This document shows positions 41,942 through 50,402 of a stretch of DNA of 64,000 nt, piece by piece. A model generated the notes under the pieces. The model was not told where the DNA came from, searched no databases, and saw nothing but the letters and a program-made list of their open reading frames with translations. A program made the position numbers and the translations under genes. The DNA comes from Acidimicrobiales bacterium. GTDB taxonomy: Bacteria > Actinomycetota > Acidimicrobiia > Acidimicrobiales > Aldehydirespiratoraceae. Where the stretch lies: NCBI GenBank assembly GCA_040219515.1, contig JAVJSI010000007.1, positions 1 to 64,000 on the forward strand. The letters run 5' to 3'. Position 1 is the first letter of the stretch, and the number at the start of each line of letters is the position of its first letter.

Positions 41942-42676
41942 ATGACCGACACCCCCACCCCCGAACCGCACGCCCCGGGCGGACCGGTCGCCCAGATGCT
42001 GCGCGACCGCCCCCCGGTGGGGCCGATGGCGCGACTCGAACACGACGAACTCGCCGCCGTCCAACGAGACGTGCTCGCCTCCCCACGGCGCGACTACTCG
42101 GTCGCGTCCAGGGCGCTCTTCCGGGTGATGGACGAGGTGTACGGGCCCGAGCGCACGCTCGAGAAGTTCCGCGTCCTCGAGCTGGTGGCCCGGGTGCCGT
42201 ACCAGGCGTGGGAGAGCGTCGCGTACGTCGCCATGACCCACACCTCGAAGCGTCCGGGGTTCGCCCGACGGGTCTACGACCGCGCCAGGGTCGCGCGCAT
42301 CGAACAGGACAACGAGCAGTGGCACCTCCTGATCCTCGAGGAACTCACGAAGGACGAGCCTCGCCACTGGCTGCGGGGGCGGGTGATCCCCCAGATACTC
42401 GCCGTCGTCTACTACCAGCTCTCGTGGATCCTCTTCGTGGTCCACCCCCGGTCGAGTTATCGCCTCAACGCCGACTTCGAAGACCACGCAGCCCACGAGT
42501 ACGCGGCGCTGGTGGAGGAGACGCCTCGCTTCGAGCACGAGCCGTTCCGAAGCGACTTCGAAGCCGACTACGGCGCCTTCGACAATGTCGCCGATCTGTT
42601 CCGGCAGATCTGCCACGACGAAGTGCTGCACCGCGAGGAGAGCGAGACGATGATGAGCAGGGCCCGCTACGGCTGA
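41942..42676 (+). CDS. PTOX/alternative-oxidase-like diiron quinol oxidase
   Basis: A 244-residue protein with the complete diiron set of alternative oxidases: Glu80 in VLELVARVPYQ, Glu125 and His128 in DNEQWHLLIL, Glu180 in NADFEDHAAHEY, and Glu227 and His230 in CHDEVLHRE. RVPY after the first Glu, the VYY of VIPQILAVVYYQLSWILF and HPRSSYRLN are closer to the plastid terminal oxidase branch than to mitochondrial AOX. It would pass electrons from membrane quinol to O2 without pumping protons. Two hydrophobic helices suit monotopic binding. It is 88 bp after the MFS gene and both lie inside the duplicated-operator interval. Confidence 0.85.
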   Translation: MTDTPTPEPHAPGGPVAQMLRDRPPVGPMARLEHDELAAVQRDVLASPRRDYSVASRALFRVMDEVYGPERTLEKFRVLELVARVPYQAWESVAYVAMTHTSKRPGFARRVYDRARVARIEQDNEQWHLLILEELTKDEPRHWLRGRVIPQILAVVYYQLSWILFVVHPRSSYRLNADFEDHAAHEYAALVEETPRFEHEPFRSDFEADYGAFDNVADLFRQICHDEVLHREESETMMSRARYG

Positions 42677-42689
42677 TCCGGGCCCGTTC

Positions 42690-42705
42690 TCTACCAATTG
42701 GTAGA
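42690..42705. promoter_or_regulatory. TetR operator, copy 2
   Basis: TCTACCAATTGGTAGA, within a 20-bp perfect palindrome TCTCTACCAATTGGTAGAGA (42688-42707). It lies 23 bp before the GTG of the reductase gene. Same sequence as copy 1 near the tetR gene. Confidence 0.85.
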
Positions 42706-42727
42706 GATGGCTGCTAGAACTGGACCC

Positions 42728-45160
42728 GTGATTCGGGAGGAGCTGAACCAGACGCGTATCGCCGTCACCGGCTCGACCGGTTTCCTCGGCACCGCGCTGG
42801 TCGAGCGACTCCTGCGGGGCGCGCCCGGCTGCGAACTCGTCCTTCTCGTGCGACCCGGTCGCCGGGGTGCGCAGCATCGCGTCGACCGCGACATCCTTCG
42901 CAACGACGCGTTCGACCGCCTCCGGGCCGAGCTCGACGAGGCCCGGGAGCGCGACCCCGAAGCCGAGACGTTCGACGACATGTGCGCCCGGCGGGTCTTC
43001 GCGGTGGCCGGCGACGTCGGCACCGACGGGCTCGGCCTCGACGACGACGGAATGGCCCTTCTCTCCACCTGTGATCTCGCGATCCACTCGGCCGCCACCG
43101 TCAGCTTCGACTCCGCGCTCGACGACGCGGTCGAGGTCAACCTGATGGGCCCCAGCCGCGTCGCTCGGGCGCTCCAGGCCGCCGCCGCAATCCGCACCGA
43201 GCCGACGCGCACCGGCCGCCCGCCCGGCGAACCCGCCCACCTCGTGGCCGTGTCGACCTGCTACGTCGCCGGCAGCCGTCGCGGCAAGGCACCCGAGGAA
43301 CTGGTCGACGAGTCGCCGTTCTTCGTCGACGTCGACTGGCAGGCCGAGGTCGACAACGCCCGCCGCGCCCGCATCGAGAGCGAACGGGCCAGCCGCACCC
43401 CTGCCCGCCTGGCCGAGCTCGCCAAGGACGCCCGCCGCCAGCTGGGCGCGGCCGGCACACCCGCGCTCTCCGAGAAGGTCGAGCAGCTCCGCCAGCGTTG
43501 GGTCGGCCAGCAGATGACCGACGCGGGCCGAGCCCGGGCCAGCTCACTCGGGTTCCCCGACGCCTACGCCTTCACCAAGGCGCTCGGCGAGCGGGCGCTC
43601 GGCGAGACCCGCGGCGACGTGCCGGTGAGCATCGTCCGGCCCTCGATCATCGAGTCGGCGCTGGCCGAGCCGGAGCCCGGATGGATCCGCGGCTTTCGCA
43701 TGGCCGAACCCGTGATCGCGGCCTACGCCCGTGGCCTGCTCGTCGAGTTCCCCGGCGTTCCCGAGGGAACGGTCGACGTCATCCCCGTCGACCTCGTGGT
43801 CGCCACGATCCTCGCCGTCGCGGCGCGGGGACCCGAGTTCGATGACAAGGGTCGACACACCCCCGACGTCGTCCAGATCGCCTCGGGTGGCGCCAACCCG
43901 CTCAAGTACGGCCAGCTCGTCGACCTCGTGCAGGCCTGGTTCACCGAACGCCCGGTCTACGACGAGTACAACCAGCCGATCTCGATCCCCGACTGGCGAT
44001 TCCCCGGCCGCGGTCGGGTGTCGAAGCAGCTCAAGCGAGCCCGCCGCGCCCTCGATGCCGGCGAGCGGGTCCTCGAGGTGTTGCCGCTCCGGGGAAAGCA
44101 CGCCGAGCTCGGCGCCGAGCTCGAAGAGCGCAAGGAACAGCTCGAACGGGCCAGCGGCTACGTCGAGCTCTACGGCGCCTACGCCGAGTGCGAGGCGATC
44201 TACCAACTCGAGCGTCTCTACCGCCTCTGGGGGTCGCTCGACGCCGACGACCAGCGTGACTTCCTGATGGACCCGGTGGCCGTCGACTGGCCCACCTACA
44301 TCAACGAGATCCAGCTGCCGTCGACCGTGAAGCAGGCCCGCCTCAAGATGGCCCCGGGCCGCAAGGTCAGCATCAGCCGCGCCGACCGCATCCGCAAGAA
44401 CGTGCTGTCGACGGACCGCCAGCTCGCCGTCTTCGATCTCGAGAACACCCTGATCGCGAGCAATGTCGTCGCCAGCTACGCGTGGCTCGCCACCCGTCAT
44501 CTCGACACGCCGGACCGGCTCCGGTTCGCCGCGAAGACGATCCGGGAAGCACCGACCCTGCTGTCGCTCGACCGGGCCGACCGTTCGGATTTCCTGCGCT
44601 ACTTCTACAAGCGCTTCGACAAGGCCACCGTGGCCCGACTCGACCGCGACGCCATGGAGATGATGAGCGACCTGCTCATCACCAAGTCGTTCCCCGATGG
44701 CATCCGCCGGGTGCGCGAACACCGCCGCCTCGGCCATCGCACGCTGCTCATCACCGGTGCCCTCGAATTCGTGGTCGAACCACTGCGTCCGCTGTTCGAC
44801 GACATCGTGGCCGCCGAGATGACCGCCGTCGACGGCGTCTACACCGGCCGCCTCCGCGGCGTCCCGCCCACCGGCGAGGCGCGCTACCAGGTGCTCGTCG
44901 ACTACGCCGACGAACACGGTCTCGACCTGCGCGAGTCCGTCGCCTACGCCGACTCGTCGTCGGATCTGCCCATGCTCGAGGCCGTCGGCTTCCCCGTGGC
45001 CGTCAACGCCGAAACCAAGCTCGCCTCGATCGCCCGCAAACGAGGCTGGCTGATCGAGCACTGGTCCAAGTCCGCGGGCGCCCCCAACCGGGTCGTCCCC
45101 ATCGGTCCCCGCACCCATCGCGGCCCGATCCGCAACCGAAGAGAGAACAATGCCGTCTGA
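42728..45160 (+). CDS. Fatty acyl-CoA reductase-like SDR fused to HAD phosphatase-like domain
   Basis: An 810-residue two-domain protein from GTG 42728. Residues about 8-420 form an extended SDR/male-sterility-type reductase: TGSTGFLG at 14-21, VSTCYVAGSRRG, catalytic Tyr280 and Lys284 in YAFTK, and SIVRPSIIESALAEPEPGWI. This part would reduce a fatty thioester to an aldehyde or alcohol with NAD(P)H. Residues about 565-790 are a HAD-IB (SerB-like) domain: FDLENTLI (Asp570), LLITGALEFV and VAYADSSSDLPML. It begins the run reductase-HAD, LarA-like, PlsC, all overlapping. The operator is directly upstream. Confidence 0.87.
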   Translation: MIREELNQTRIAVTGSTGFLGTALVERLLRGAPGCELVLLVRPGRRGAQHRVDRDILRNDAFDRLRAELDEARERDPEAETFDDMCARRVFAVAGDVGTDGLGLDDDGMALLSTCDLAIHSAATVSFDSALDDAVEVNLMGPSRVARALQAAAAIRTEPTRTGRPPGEPAHLVAVSTCYVAGSRRGKAPEELVDESPFFVDVDWQAEVDNARRARIESERASRTPARLAELAKDARRQLGAAGTPALSEKVEQLRQRWVGQQMTDAGRARASSLGFPDAYAFTKALGERALGETRGDVPVSIVRPSIIESALAEPEPGWIRGFRMAEPVIAAYARGLLVEFPGVPEGTVDVIPVDLVVATILAVAARGPEFDDKGRHTPDVVQIASGGANPLKYGQLVDLVQAWFTERPVYDEYNQPISIPDWRFPGRGRVSKQLKRARRALDAGERVLEVLPLRGKHAELGAELEERKEQLERASGYVELYGAYAECEAIYQLERLYRLWGSLDADDQRDFLMDPVAVDWPTYINEIQLPSTVKQARLKMAPGRKVSISRADRIRKNVLSTDRQLAVFDLENTLIASNVVASYAWLATRHLDTPDRLRFAAKTIREAPTLLSLDRADRSDFLRYFYKRFDKATVARLDRDAMEMMSDLLITKSFPDGIRRVREHRRLGHRTLLITGALEFVVEPLRPLFDDIVAAEMTAVDGVYTGRLRGVPPTGEARYQVLVDYADEHGLDLRESVAYADSSSDLPMLEAVGFPVAVNAETKLASIARKRGWLIEHWSKSAGAPNRVVPIGPRTHRGPIRNRRENNAV

Positions 45161-46766
45161 CCCGAGGAACCGTGCGCCCCGTCCGGGCTTCGTGCTCGAT
45201 GTCGACCGGTCGACGCCGCCGATCCTGTTCCACCACGGCGAACAGTTCCGGCTCGAGAAGCTCCCCGCCGATCGCAGCCGCGTGATCTACCCGGCCGAGC
45301 CCCTGCCCGGGCTGCCCGACCCCGACGAGTCGATCCGCCAGGCGCTGCTCAACCCGATCGACGACGACCCGTTGCCCACCCTGCTCACCCCGGGCATGAA
45401 GCTCACGATCGCGTTCGACGACATCTCCCTGCCGCTGCCGTCGATGCGCAAGCCCGACATCCGCCAGCGCATCATCGAGCAGGTGCTCGACATGGCTGCG
45501 GCGGCCGGGGTCGACGACGTCCACCTCATCGCCGCGCTGGCCCTGCACCGGCGCATGACCGAGGCCGAACTTCGCCACGCCCTCGGTGATCGGGTCTACG
45601 ACGCGTTCGCACCCCAGGGCGCGCTCTACAACCACGACGCCGAAGACCCCGACGGCATGGTCGAACTGGGCCTCACCCGCCACGACGAACAGGTGACGAT
45701 GAACAAGCGGGCAGCCGAATCCGACCTGCTCATCTACGTCAACCTCAACATCGTGTCGATGGACGGCGGCTGGAAGTCGACCGCCACCGGCCTGTCCGGC
45801 TACTCGGGCATCCGCCATCACCACAACGTGAAGACGATGCGCGAGTCCAAGAGCTTCATGGACCGTCACGCGTCCGAGCTGCACCACTCGAACTGGCGGC
45901 AGGGAGAGGTCATCAAGGCCCACGGGCCGCGCATCTTCCAGGTCGAGACCACGATCAACAACAACACCTTCGGCTACGACGGCCCCCTCCACGTGCTCCA
46001 GAAGCGCGAGTGGGAGTGGACGGCGCGCGACCGGGCCACGTTCATCGGCATGCAGAAGGGCCTCGACGCCATGCCCGCGTCGGCCCGCCGCAGGATCTTC
46101 CAGGGGTGGAAGGCTCCCTACGAACTCACCTCGGTGCAGGCCGGCGACGTCGAGAAGGTCCACGAGACCACCCTCGAGCACTGCTTCGCGCAGCACCTCG
46201 TGCCCGTCGAAGGGCAGACCGACGTGCTCACGTTCGGCCTCCCCTACATCTGTCCCTACAACGTCAACTCGGTGATGAACCCGATCCTGGTGATGTGTCT
46301 GGGGCTCGGCTACTTCTTCAACATGTACCGGGGCAAGCCCCTCGTTCGCGAGGGCGGCGTGCTCATCATGAGTCACCCCACCCCGTGGGAATTCCATCCC
46401 GTGCACCACCCGAGCTACATCGACTTCTTCGAGCAGGTGCTGTCCGACACGACCGACCCGATCGAGATCGAGAAGAAGTACGAGAAGCAGTGGGCCGAGG
46501 ACGAGTGGTACATCCATCTCTACCGCAACAGCTACGCGTACCACGGCGTGCACCCGTTCTACATGTGGTACTGGGGTGCGCATGCGCTGCAGTACCTGGG
46601 TCGGGTGATCATCGTCGGCGGTGACCCGCGCTCGGTGCGCCGTCTCGGTTTCACTCCCGCATCCACGATGCAGGACGCACTGGAGATCGCCGCCGACGTC
46701 GTCGGTCCTGCGCCCACCATCACCCACCTGCACAACCCGCCGATTCTCATGGCCGACGTCACGTGA
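45150..46766 (+). CDS. LarA-like (DUF2088) protein
   Basis: A 538-residue protein whose ATG overlaps the end of the reductase-HAD gene by 11 bp. The N-terminal half matches the LarA/DUF2088 fold: LTIAFDDISLPLPSMRKPDI, VDDVHLIAALALHRRMTEAE and LRHALGDRVYDAF. LarA racemases use a nickel-pincer cofactor made by LarB, LarC and LarE; none of those genes is in the window. Aromatic and His-rich segments (HPTPWEFHPVHHPSY, HPFYMWYWGAH) lie late in the chain. A racemase or epimerase role in a lipid operon would be new and is inferred. Confidence 0.75.
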   Translation: MPSDPRNRAPRPGFVLDVDRSTPPILFHHGEQFRLEKLPADRSRVIYPAEPLPGLPDPDESIRQALLNPIDDDPLPTLLTPGMKLTIAFDDISLPLPSMRKPDIRQRIIEQVLDMAAAAGVDDVHLIAALALHRRMTEAELRHALGDRVYDAFAPQGALYNHDAEDPDGMVELGLTRHDEQVTMNKRAAESDLLIYVNLNIVSMDGGWKSTATGLSGYSGIRHHHNVKTMRESKSFMDRHASELHHSNWRQGEVIKAHGPRIFQVETTINNNTFGYDGPLHVLQKREWEWTARDRATFIGMQKGLDAMPASARRRIFQGWKAPYELTSVQAGDVEKVHETTLEHCFAQHLVPVEGQTDVLTFGLPYICPYNVNSVMNPILVMCLGLGYFFNMYRGKPLVREGGVLIMSHPTPWEFHPVHHPSYIDFFEQVLSDTTDPIEIEKKYEKQWAEDEWYIHLYRNSYAYHGVHPFYMWYWGAHALQYLGRVIIVGGDPRSVRRLGFTPASTMQDALEIAADVVGPAPTITHLHNPPILMADVT

Positions 46767-47686
46767 AGCTGCCGGCCGCGCTGTCGCCGCTGACGCGGTA
46801 CCGGTCGCTCGGGTTCCCCTACCGCGCGCCGTCCACGCCTCGCGGCGTGGAGCCGGCCCCGACGGAGAAGTCGACCGGCGCGCACTACGACACCTCGTGG
46901 GCGCGGCGCATGCCGGCGCGGATGACGCGGGCCGCGATCGTCGACGGACCGATGCGGCTGATCGTCTCGGGCCTGGCCGCGCCCGACCGCCGCGGACTGG
47001 ACCGCCTCGACACGCTCGAGGGTCCGGCGATCTTCGCGGCCAACCATCACAGCCACATGGACACGCCGCTGCTGCTCACCTCGATCCCGGAGCCGTGGCG
47101 TCACAAGCTCGTGGTCGGCGCGGCGGCCGACTACTTCTTCGGGACGCGGCTCACCTCGGCGCTGTCGTCGCTCGTGATCGGCGCAGTGCCGATCGAACGC
47201 AGCAAGGTGAACCGGCGCTCGGCCGATCAGGCCGCCGAGCTCGTCGACGGCGGCTGGAGCCTCCTGCTGTTCCCCGAGGGCGGCCGCTCCCCCGACGGGT
47301 GGGGCCAGCCTTTCCGTGGCGGCGCTGCGTACCTCGCTCAGAAGACCGGTCGCCCCGTCGTGCCCATCCACCTCGAGGGCACCGCCCGCATCCTGCGCAA
47401 GGGACGGTCGCTCCCGAGCCCGTCGACCACATCGGTCACCTTCGGCCGCCCGCTCGTGCCGCGCGACGACGAGAACGCCACACGCTTCGCGGCCAGACTC
47501 GAGGCCGAGGTCGGCGCGCTGGCCGACGAAGCGTCGACCGACTGGTACCGGGCCCGTCTGCGGGCCCACGCCGGCACCAGCCCGGATCTGACCGGACCCG
47601 ACTCGGGCCGTTGGCGCCGCGCGTGGGCCCTCGGCGACCGTTCACGGGGCGCCGCGCGCCGCACCAAGCGCTGGCCGGAGATCTGA
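46763..47686 (+). CDS. 1-acyl-sn-glycerol-3-phosphate acyltransferase (PlsC family)
   Basis: A 307-residue protein, GTG 46763 overlapping the previous stop (GTGA). The acyltransferase block has NHHSHMD, the catalytic HX4D at His95-Asp100, and FPEGGRSPDG at about 171-180. Between them are the substrate-binding AAADYFFGTRLTSALSSLV. Such enzymes acylate lysophosphatidic acid or related acceptors with acyl-CoA. Its place after a fatty-acyl reductase with a HAD domain suggests the locus makes an unusual ether or wax-type lipid (inference). Confidence 0.88.
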   Translation: MKLPAALSPLTRYRSLGFPYRAPSTPRGVEPAPTEKSTGAHYDTSWARRMPARMTRAAIVDGPMRLIVSGLAAPDRRGLDRLDTLEGPAIFAANHHSHMDTPLLLTSIPEPWRHKLVVGAAADYFFGTRLTSALSSLVIGAVPIERSKVNRRSADQAAELVDGGWSLLLFPEGGRSPDGWGQPFRGGAAYLAQKTGRPVVPIHLEGTARILRKGRSLPSPSTTSVTFGRPLVPRDDENATRFAARLEAEVGALADEASTDWYRARLRAHAGTSPDLTGPDSGRWRRAWALGDRSRGAARRTKRWPEI

Positions 47687-47754
47687 CGCATTCGGCGTGA
47701 GCGCCCACTGTTCCTCCGAGTAGATGTACGCTGCGCGCAAAGAAGGAGCCTTGC

Positions 47755-49464
47755 GTGGTGGCAGAGCGTTGGGACCCGCAGCGGTGGCTGTCGACGATCG
47801 CGTTCGACCCCGGCTCGACGGCCGACGTCCGTGCCATGGCCGCAGCCAGCCTCACGAACAGCGCCGGCCGTACCCGACCATCGCCGATCTCGACCCGTAC
47901 GGACCTGCTGGGCGAGGTGCTCGCAAACCGCCGGGTCTTCGGCGCCGTTGCGGCCGCTGCGGCCGGAGGTGAGCTCTGGCGGCGACTCGCAGCCGACGGC
48001 CCCGAGCGCGAGGACGCCGAACGTGCGCTCCGCGTTGCGGGAATCAACCGACGCAGCGTCCTGCGCGGTATCGCCGGCGCGGCGATGATCACGGGCACCT
48101 CGTCGTTGCTGGCGGCCTGCGACATGGTGCTCGTGCCGAGCCCCATCGTCACGAACGGCGTCACCCCCTCCACGAACCTGCTTCAGATCGTCATCGACGA
48201 CCTGAACGACTACGTCGGGTTCCTCGGCGGGTGCCCCGGCGCGATCCACACGCCCAACCTCGACGCGCTCGCCGCCCAGTCGCTCAGCTTCGAGCAGTTC
48301 CACATCTCGGTCCCGATCTGCGCGCCGTCAAGAGCGACGCTGATGTGGGGTGTCGATGCGCCGACGCACGGCGTCTACGGCCTGTTCGAGAACATCAACC
48401 CGATCTACAACGCCTACGCCGCCTCCAACCCTGATCACCTGTTGAAGGTGCTGGGATCCAACGGCTTCAGGCAGGTCGGCGGCGGCAAGATCTTCCACGA
48501 CAGGTTGGGCATGTACCTTCCGAAGTGGGACGCCTACTTCAAGAACAAGCATGTGGCGAACGTCGGGCCGATCGGTCCCGACTCGATCTGGTTCGACTAC
48601 GGCACGCTGCCGTCCGGCGCGGCCCACCCCGACAACCAGCTCACCGATTTCCTGCTCGGCGAGATGCAAACCATCGCGTCCTCTCGTCCGTTCCACATGG
48701 CCGCCGGGTATCGCCTGCCCCACCTCGGCTGGATTGTTCCCCAGGAGTACCTCGATCTCTATCCGCTGGAGGAGGTGGTCGTCGAGGAGGTCGTGGACGA
48801 CTGGGACGACATCGGGCCCATCGGTCGAGACCTCCTGGGCGACAACATCGCGCTCTACGACCCGGCGGTGACGCATTCGTGGCTGGAATGGGTGGAGCTG
48901 TACGGGAATCGGCAGGTCTACCTGCAGCACTATCTGGCATCGATCTCCTACGTCGACTACCAGGTCGGACGCCTTCTCGACGGCCTCGCCTCCCAGCCCT
49001 ATGCCGACGAGACCGCCGTGACACTCGTGAGCGACAACGGCTATCACCACGGCGAGAACGCGATGATGCGCAAGGGCGCGCTCCGCGACCAGTCGACGCG
49101 TGTGCCGTTCCTCATCCGTCATCCCGACATCCCACCCCAAACGTTCACCACCCCGGTGAGCTCGTTGAACTATGCCCCGACCCTGCTCGGCTTGCTCGGA
49201 GTCGACGCGCCGAGCCAGATGGAGGGCGTCGACCTGCTCGAGCAGCTGCCGACCGGGTTCATCTCGTCCTACTTCGGCGGTCGAGACGGTCTCTCCATCT
49301 CCCAGAGCATCATCTCCACCGACAACCCCCGCTATCGGTGGGTGTTCCACACGGTCGAGCACGGCCATCCCCGCTACAACGACGGGGCGATCCCCGGCAT
49401 CCCCGAGATCGAGGTCTACGACCGCCTCAACGACCCCGGCGAAACGATCAACCTGGTGGCCTGA
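47755..49464 (+). CDS. Tat-exported sulfatase-family lipoprotein
   Basis: A 569-residue protein from GTG 47755 behind AAGGAG. A 98-residue N-terminal extension precedes the twin-Arg signal NRRSVLRGIAG (Arg99-100) and a lipobox SSLLAAC (Cys122), so folded export and lipidation are likely. The sulfatase domain begins NLLQIVIDDLNDYVGFLGG; CAPSRATLMWG carries Cys189 for formylglycine, and SDNGYHHGE provides the late metal ligands. Relatives include iduronate-2-sulfatase and choline sulfatase. Substrate unknown. The long pre-signal extension is unusual; a Met start nearer the RR motif is not obvious. Confidence 0.85.
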   Translation: MVAERWDPQRWLSTIAFDPGSTADVRAMAAASLTNSAGRTRPSPISTRTDLLGEVLANRRVFGAVAAAAAGGELWRRLAADGPEREDAERALRVAGINRRSVLRGIAGAAMITGTSSLLAACDMVLVPSPIVTNGVTPSTNLLQIVIDDLNDYVGFLGGCPGAIHTPNLDALAAQSLSFEQFHISVPICAPSRATLMWGVDAPTHGVYGLFENINPIYNAYAASNPDHLLKVLGSNGFRQVGGGKIFHDRLGMYLPKWDAYFKNKHVANVGPIGPDSIWFDYGTLPSGAAHPDNQLTDFLLGEMQTIASSRPFHMAAGYRLPHLGWIVPQEYLDLYPLEEVVVEEVVDDWDDIGPIGRDLLGDNIALYDPAVTHSWLEWVELYGNRQVYLQHYLASISYVDYQVGRLLDGLASQPYADETAVTLVSDNGYHHGENAMMRKGALRDQSTRVPFLIRHPDIPPQTFTTPVSSLNYAPTLLGLLGVDAPSQMEGVDLLEQLPTGFISSYFGGRDGLSISQSIISTDNPRYRWVFHTVEHGHPRYNDGAIPGIPEIEVYDRLNDPGETINLVA

Positions 49465-49526
49465 GTGCGAATCGTCGACGCGGGCAGGTGAGGCCGGCCC
49501 ACCTCGACCTGGCTACAGTCCGCCCC

Positions 49527-50402
49527 ATGCGCTTCTCCCTCGCCGAGTCGATGATCGAACCCACCATGTACGCCCCGCTCGTACAGGCGGCCGAGGCGGC
49601 CGGCTACGACTCGTTCGTCGTCCCCGACTCGATCTGCTATCCCGAGGACGCCGAGAGCAAGTACCCCTACAACGCCGACGGCAACCGTGAGTTCCTCGAG
49701 GGCAAGCCCTTCATCGAACCGTTCTCGCTCATCCCCGCCCTGGCCGCGGTCACCGAGAAGATGCGGTTCACGACGTTCGTGGTGAAGCTCCCGATCCGCA
49801 ACCCGGTGCTCGTCGCCAAGCAGGTCACCTCGGTCGGCGTGATCACCGGCGGCCGGTTCGGCTTCGGTGTGGGCACCAGCCCGTGGCGCGAGGACTACGA
49901 CATCACCGAGGTCCCGTGGGAACGTCGCGGGGCCCGCATGGACGAGTGCATCGAGATCATCAACGGGCTCGCGTCGGGCGACTACTTCGGCTACTCCGGC
50001 GAGTTCTACGACATCCCCGCATCGAAGATGTGCCCGGTGCCCGACCAGCGGGTGCCGATCCTCGTCGGCGGCCATTCGAAGATGGCGCTCGCCCGCGCCG
50101 GGCGCCTCGGCGACGGCTGGATGCACGCCGGCGGCGACGCCGACGAGCTCACGAGGATGATGACGGTCGTCGACGAGCACCGGGCTGCGGCGGGCCGCGC
50201 CGACGAGCCGTTCGAGGTCCACGCGATCAGCATCGATGCGTATTCGCCGGAGGGCGTCGAACGGCTGGAGTCCGCCGGCGTCACCGACTGCATCGTGGGG
50301 TTCCGCGACGCCTACCAGCCCGGTCCCGATCCGCAGACGCTCGACGAGAAGCTGATGGCCATGCAGTGGTACGCCGACGAGGTCATCGCCAAGTTCCGCT
50401 AG
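49527..50402 (+). CDS. LLM-class (F420-type) oxidoreductase
   Basis: A 291-residue luciferase-like monooxygenase fold from ATG 49527. It begins MRFSLAESMIEPTMYAPLVQ, includes TFVVKLPIRNPVLVAKQVTS and GGRFGFGVGTSPWREDYD, the typical strand-4 motif, and RVPILVGGHSKMALARAGRL. The group often uses coenzyme F420 in actinobacteria, oxidising alcohols or reducing enones; cofactor and substrate cannot be seen directly. It is separate from the sulfatase upstream by 62 bp. Confidence 0.9.
   Translation: MRFSLAESMIEPTMYAPLVQAAEAAGYDSFVVPDSICYPEDAESKYPYNADGNREFLEGKPFIEPFSLIPALAAVTEKMRFTTFVVKLPIRNPVLVAKQVTSVGVITGGRFGFGVGTSPWREDYDITEVPWERRGARMDECIEIINGLASGDYFGYSGEFYDIPASKMCPVPDQRVPILVGGHSKMALARAGRLGDGWMHAGGDADELTRMMTVVDEHRAAAGRADEPFEVHAISIDAYSPEGVERLESAGVTDCIVGFRDAYQPGPDPQTLDEKLMAMQWYADEVIAKFR

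Noticed and set aside
40138-42727. The transporter/oxidase cassette as a transposon
   Set aside because: No transposase or terminal inverted repeats; the only repeats are the directly oriented reductase 5' copies, so recombination or duplication is more likely.
43544-45118. A 524-codon minus-strand frame opposite the reductase-HAD gene
   Set aside because: No recognisable domain; typical long antisense frame in GC-rich DNA.
48525-49526. Upstream extension of the LLM gene frame through the sulfatase gene
   Set aside because: The stretch is Arg-rich and overlaps the recognised sulfatase; the LLM fold begins at ATG 49527.
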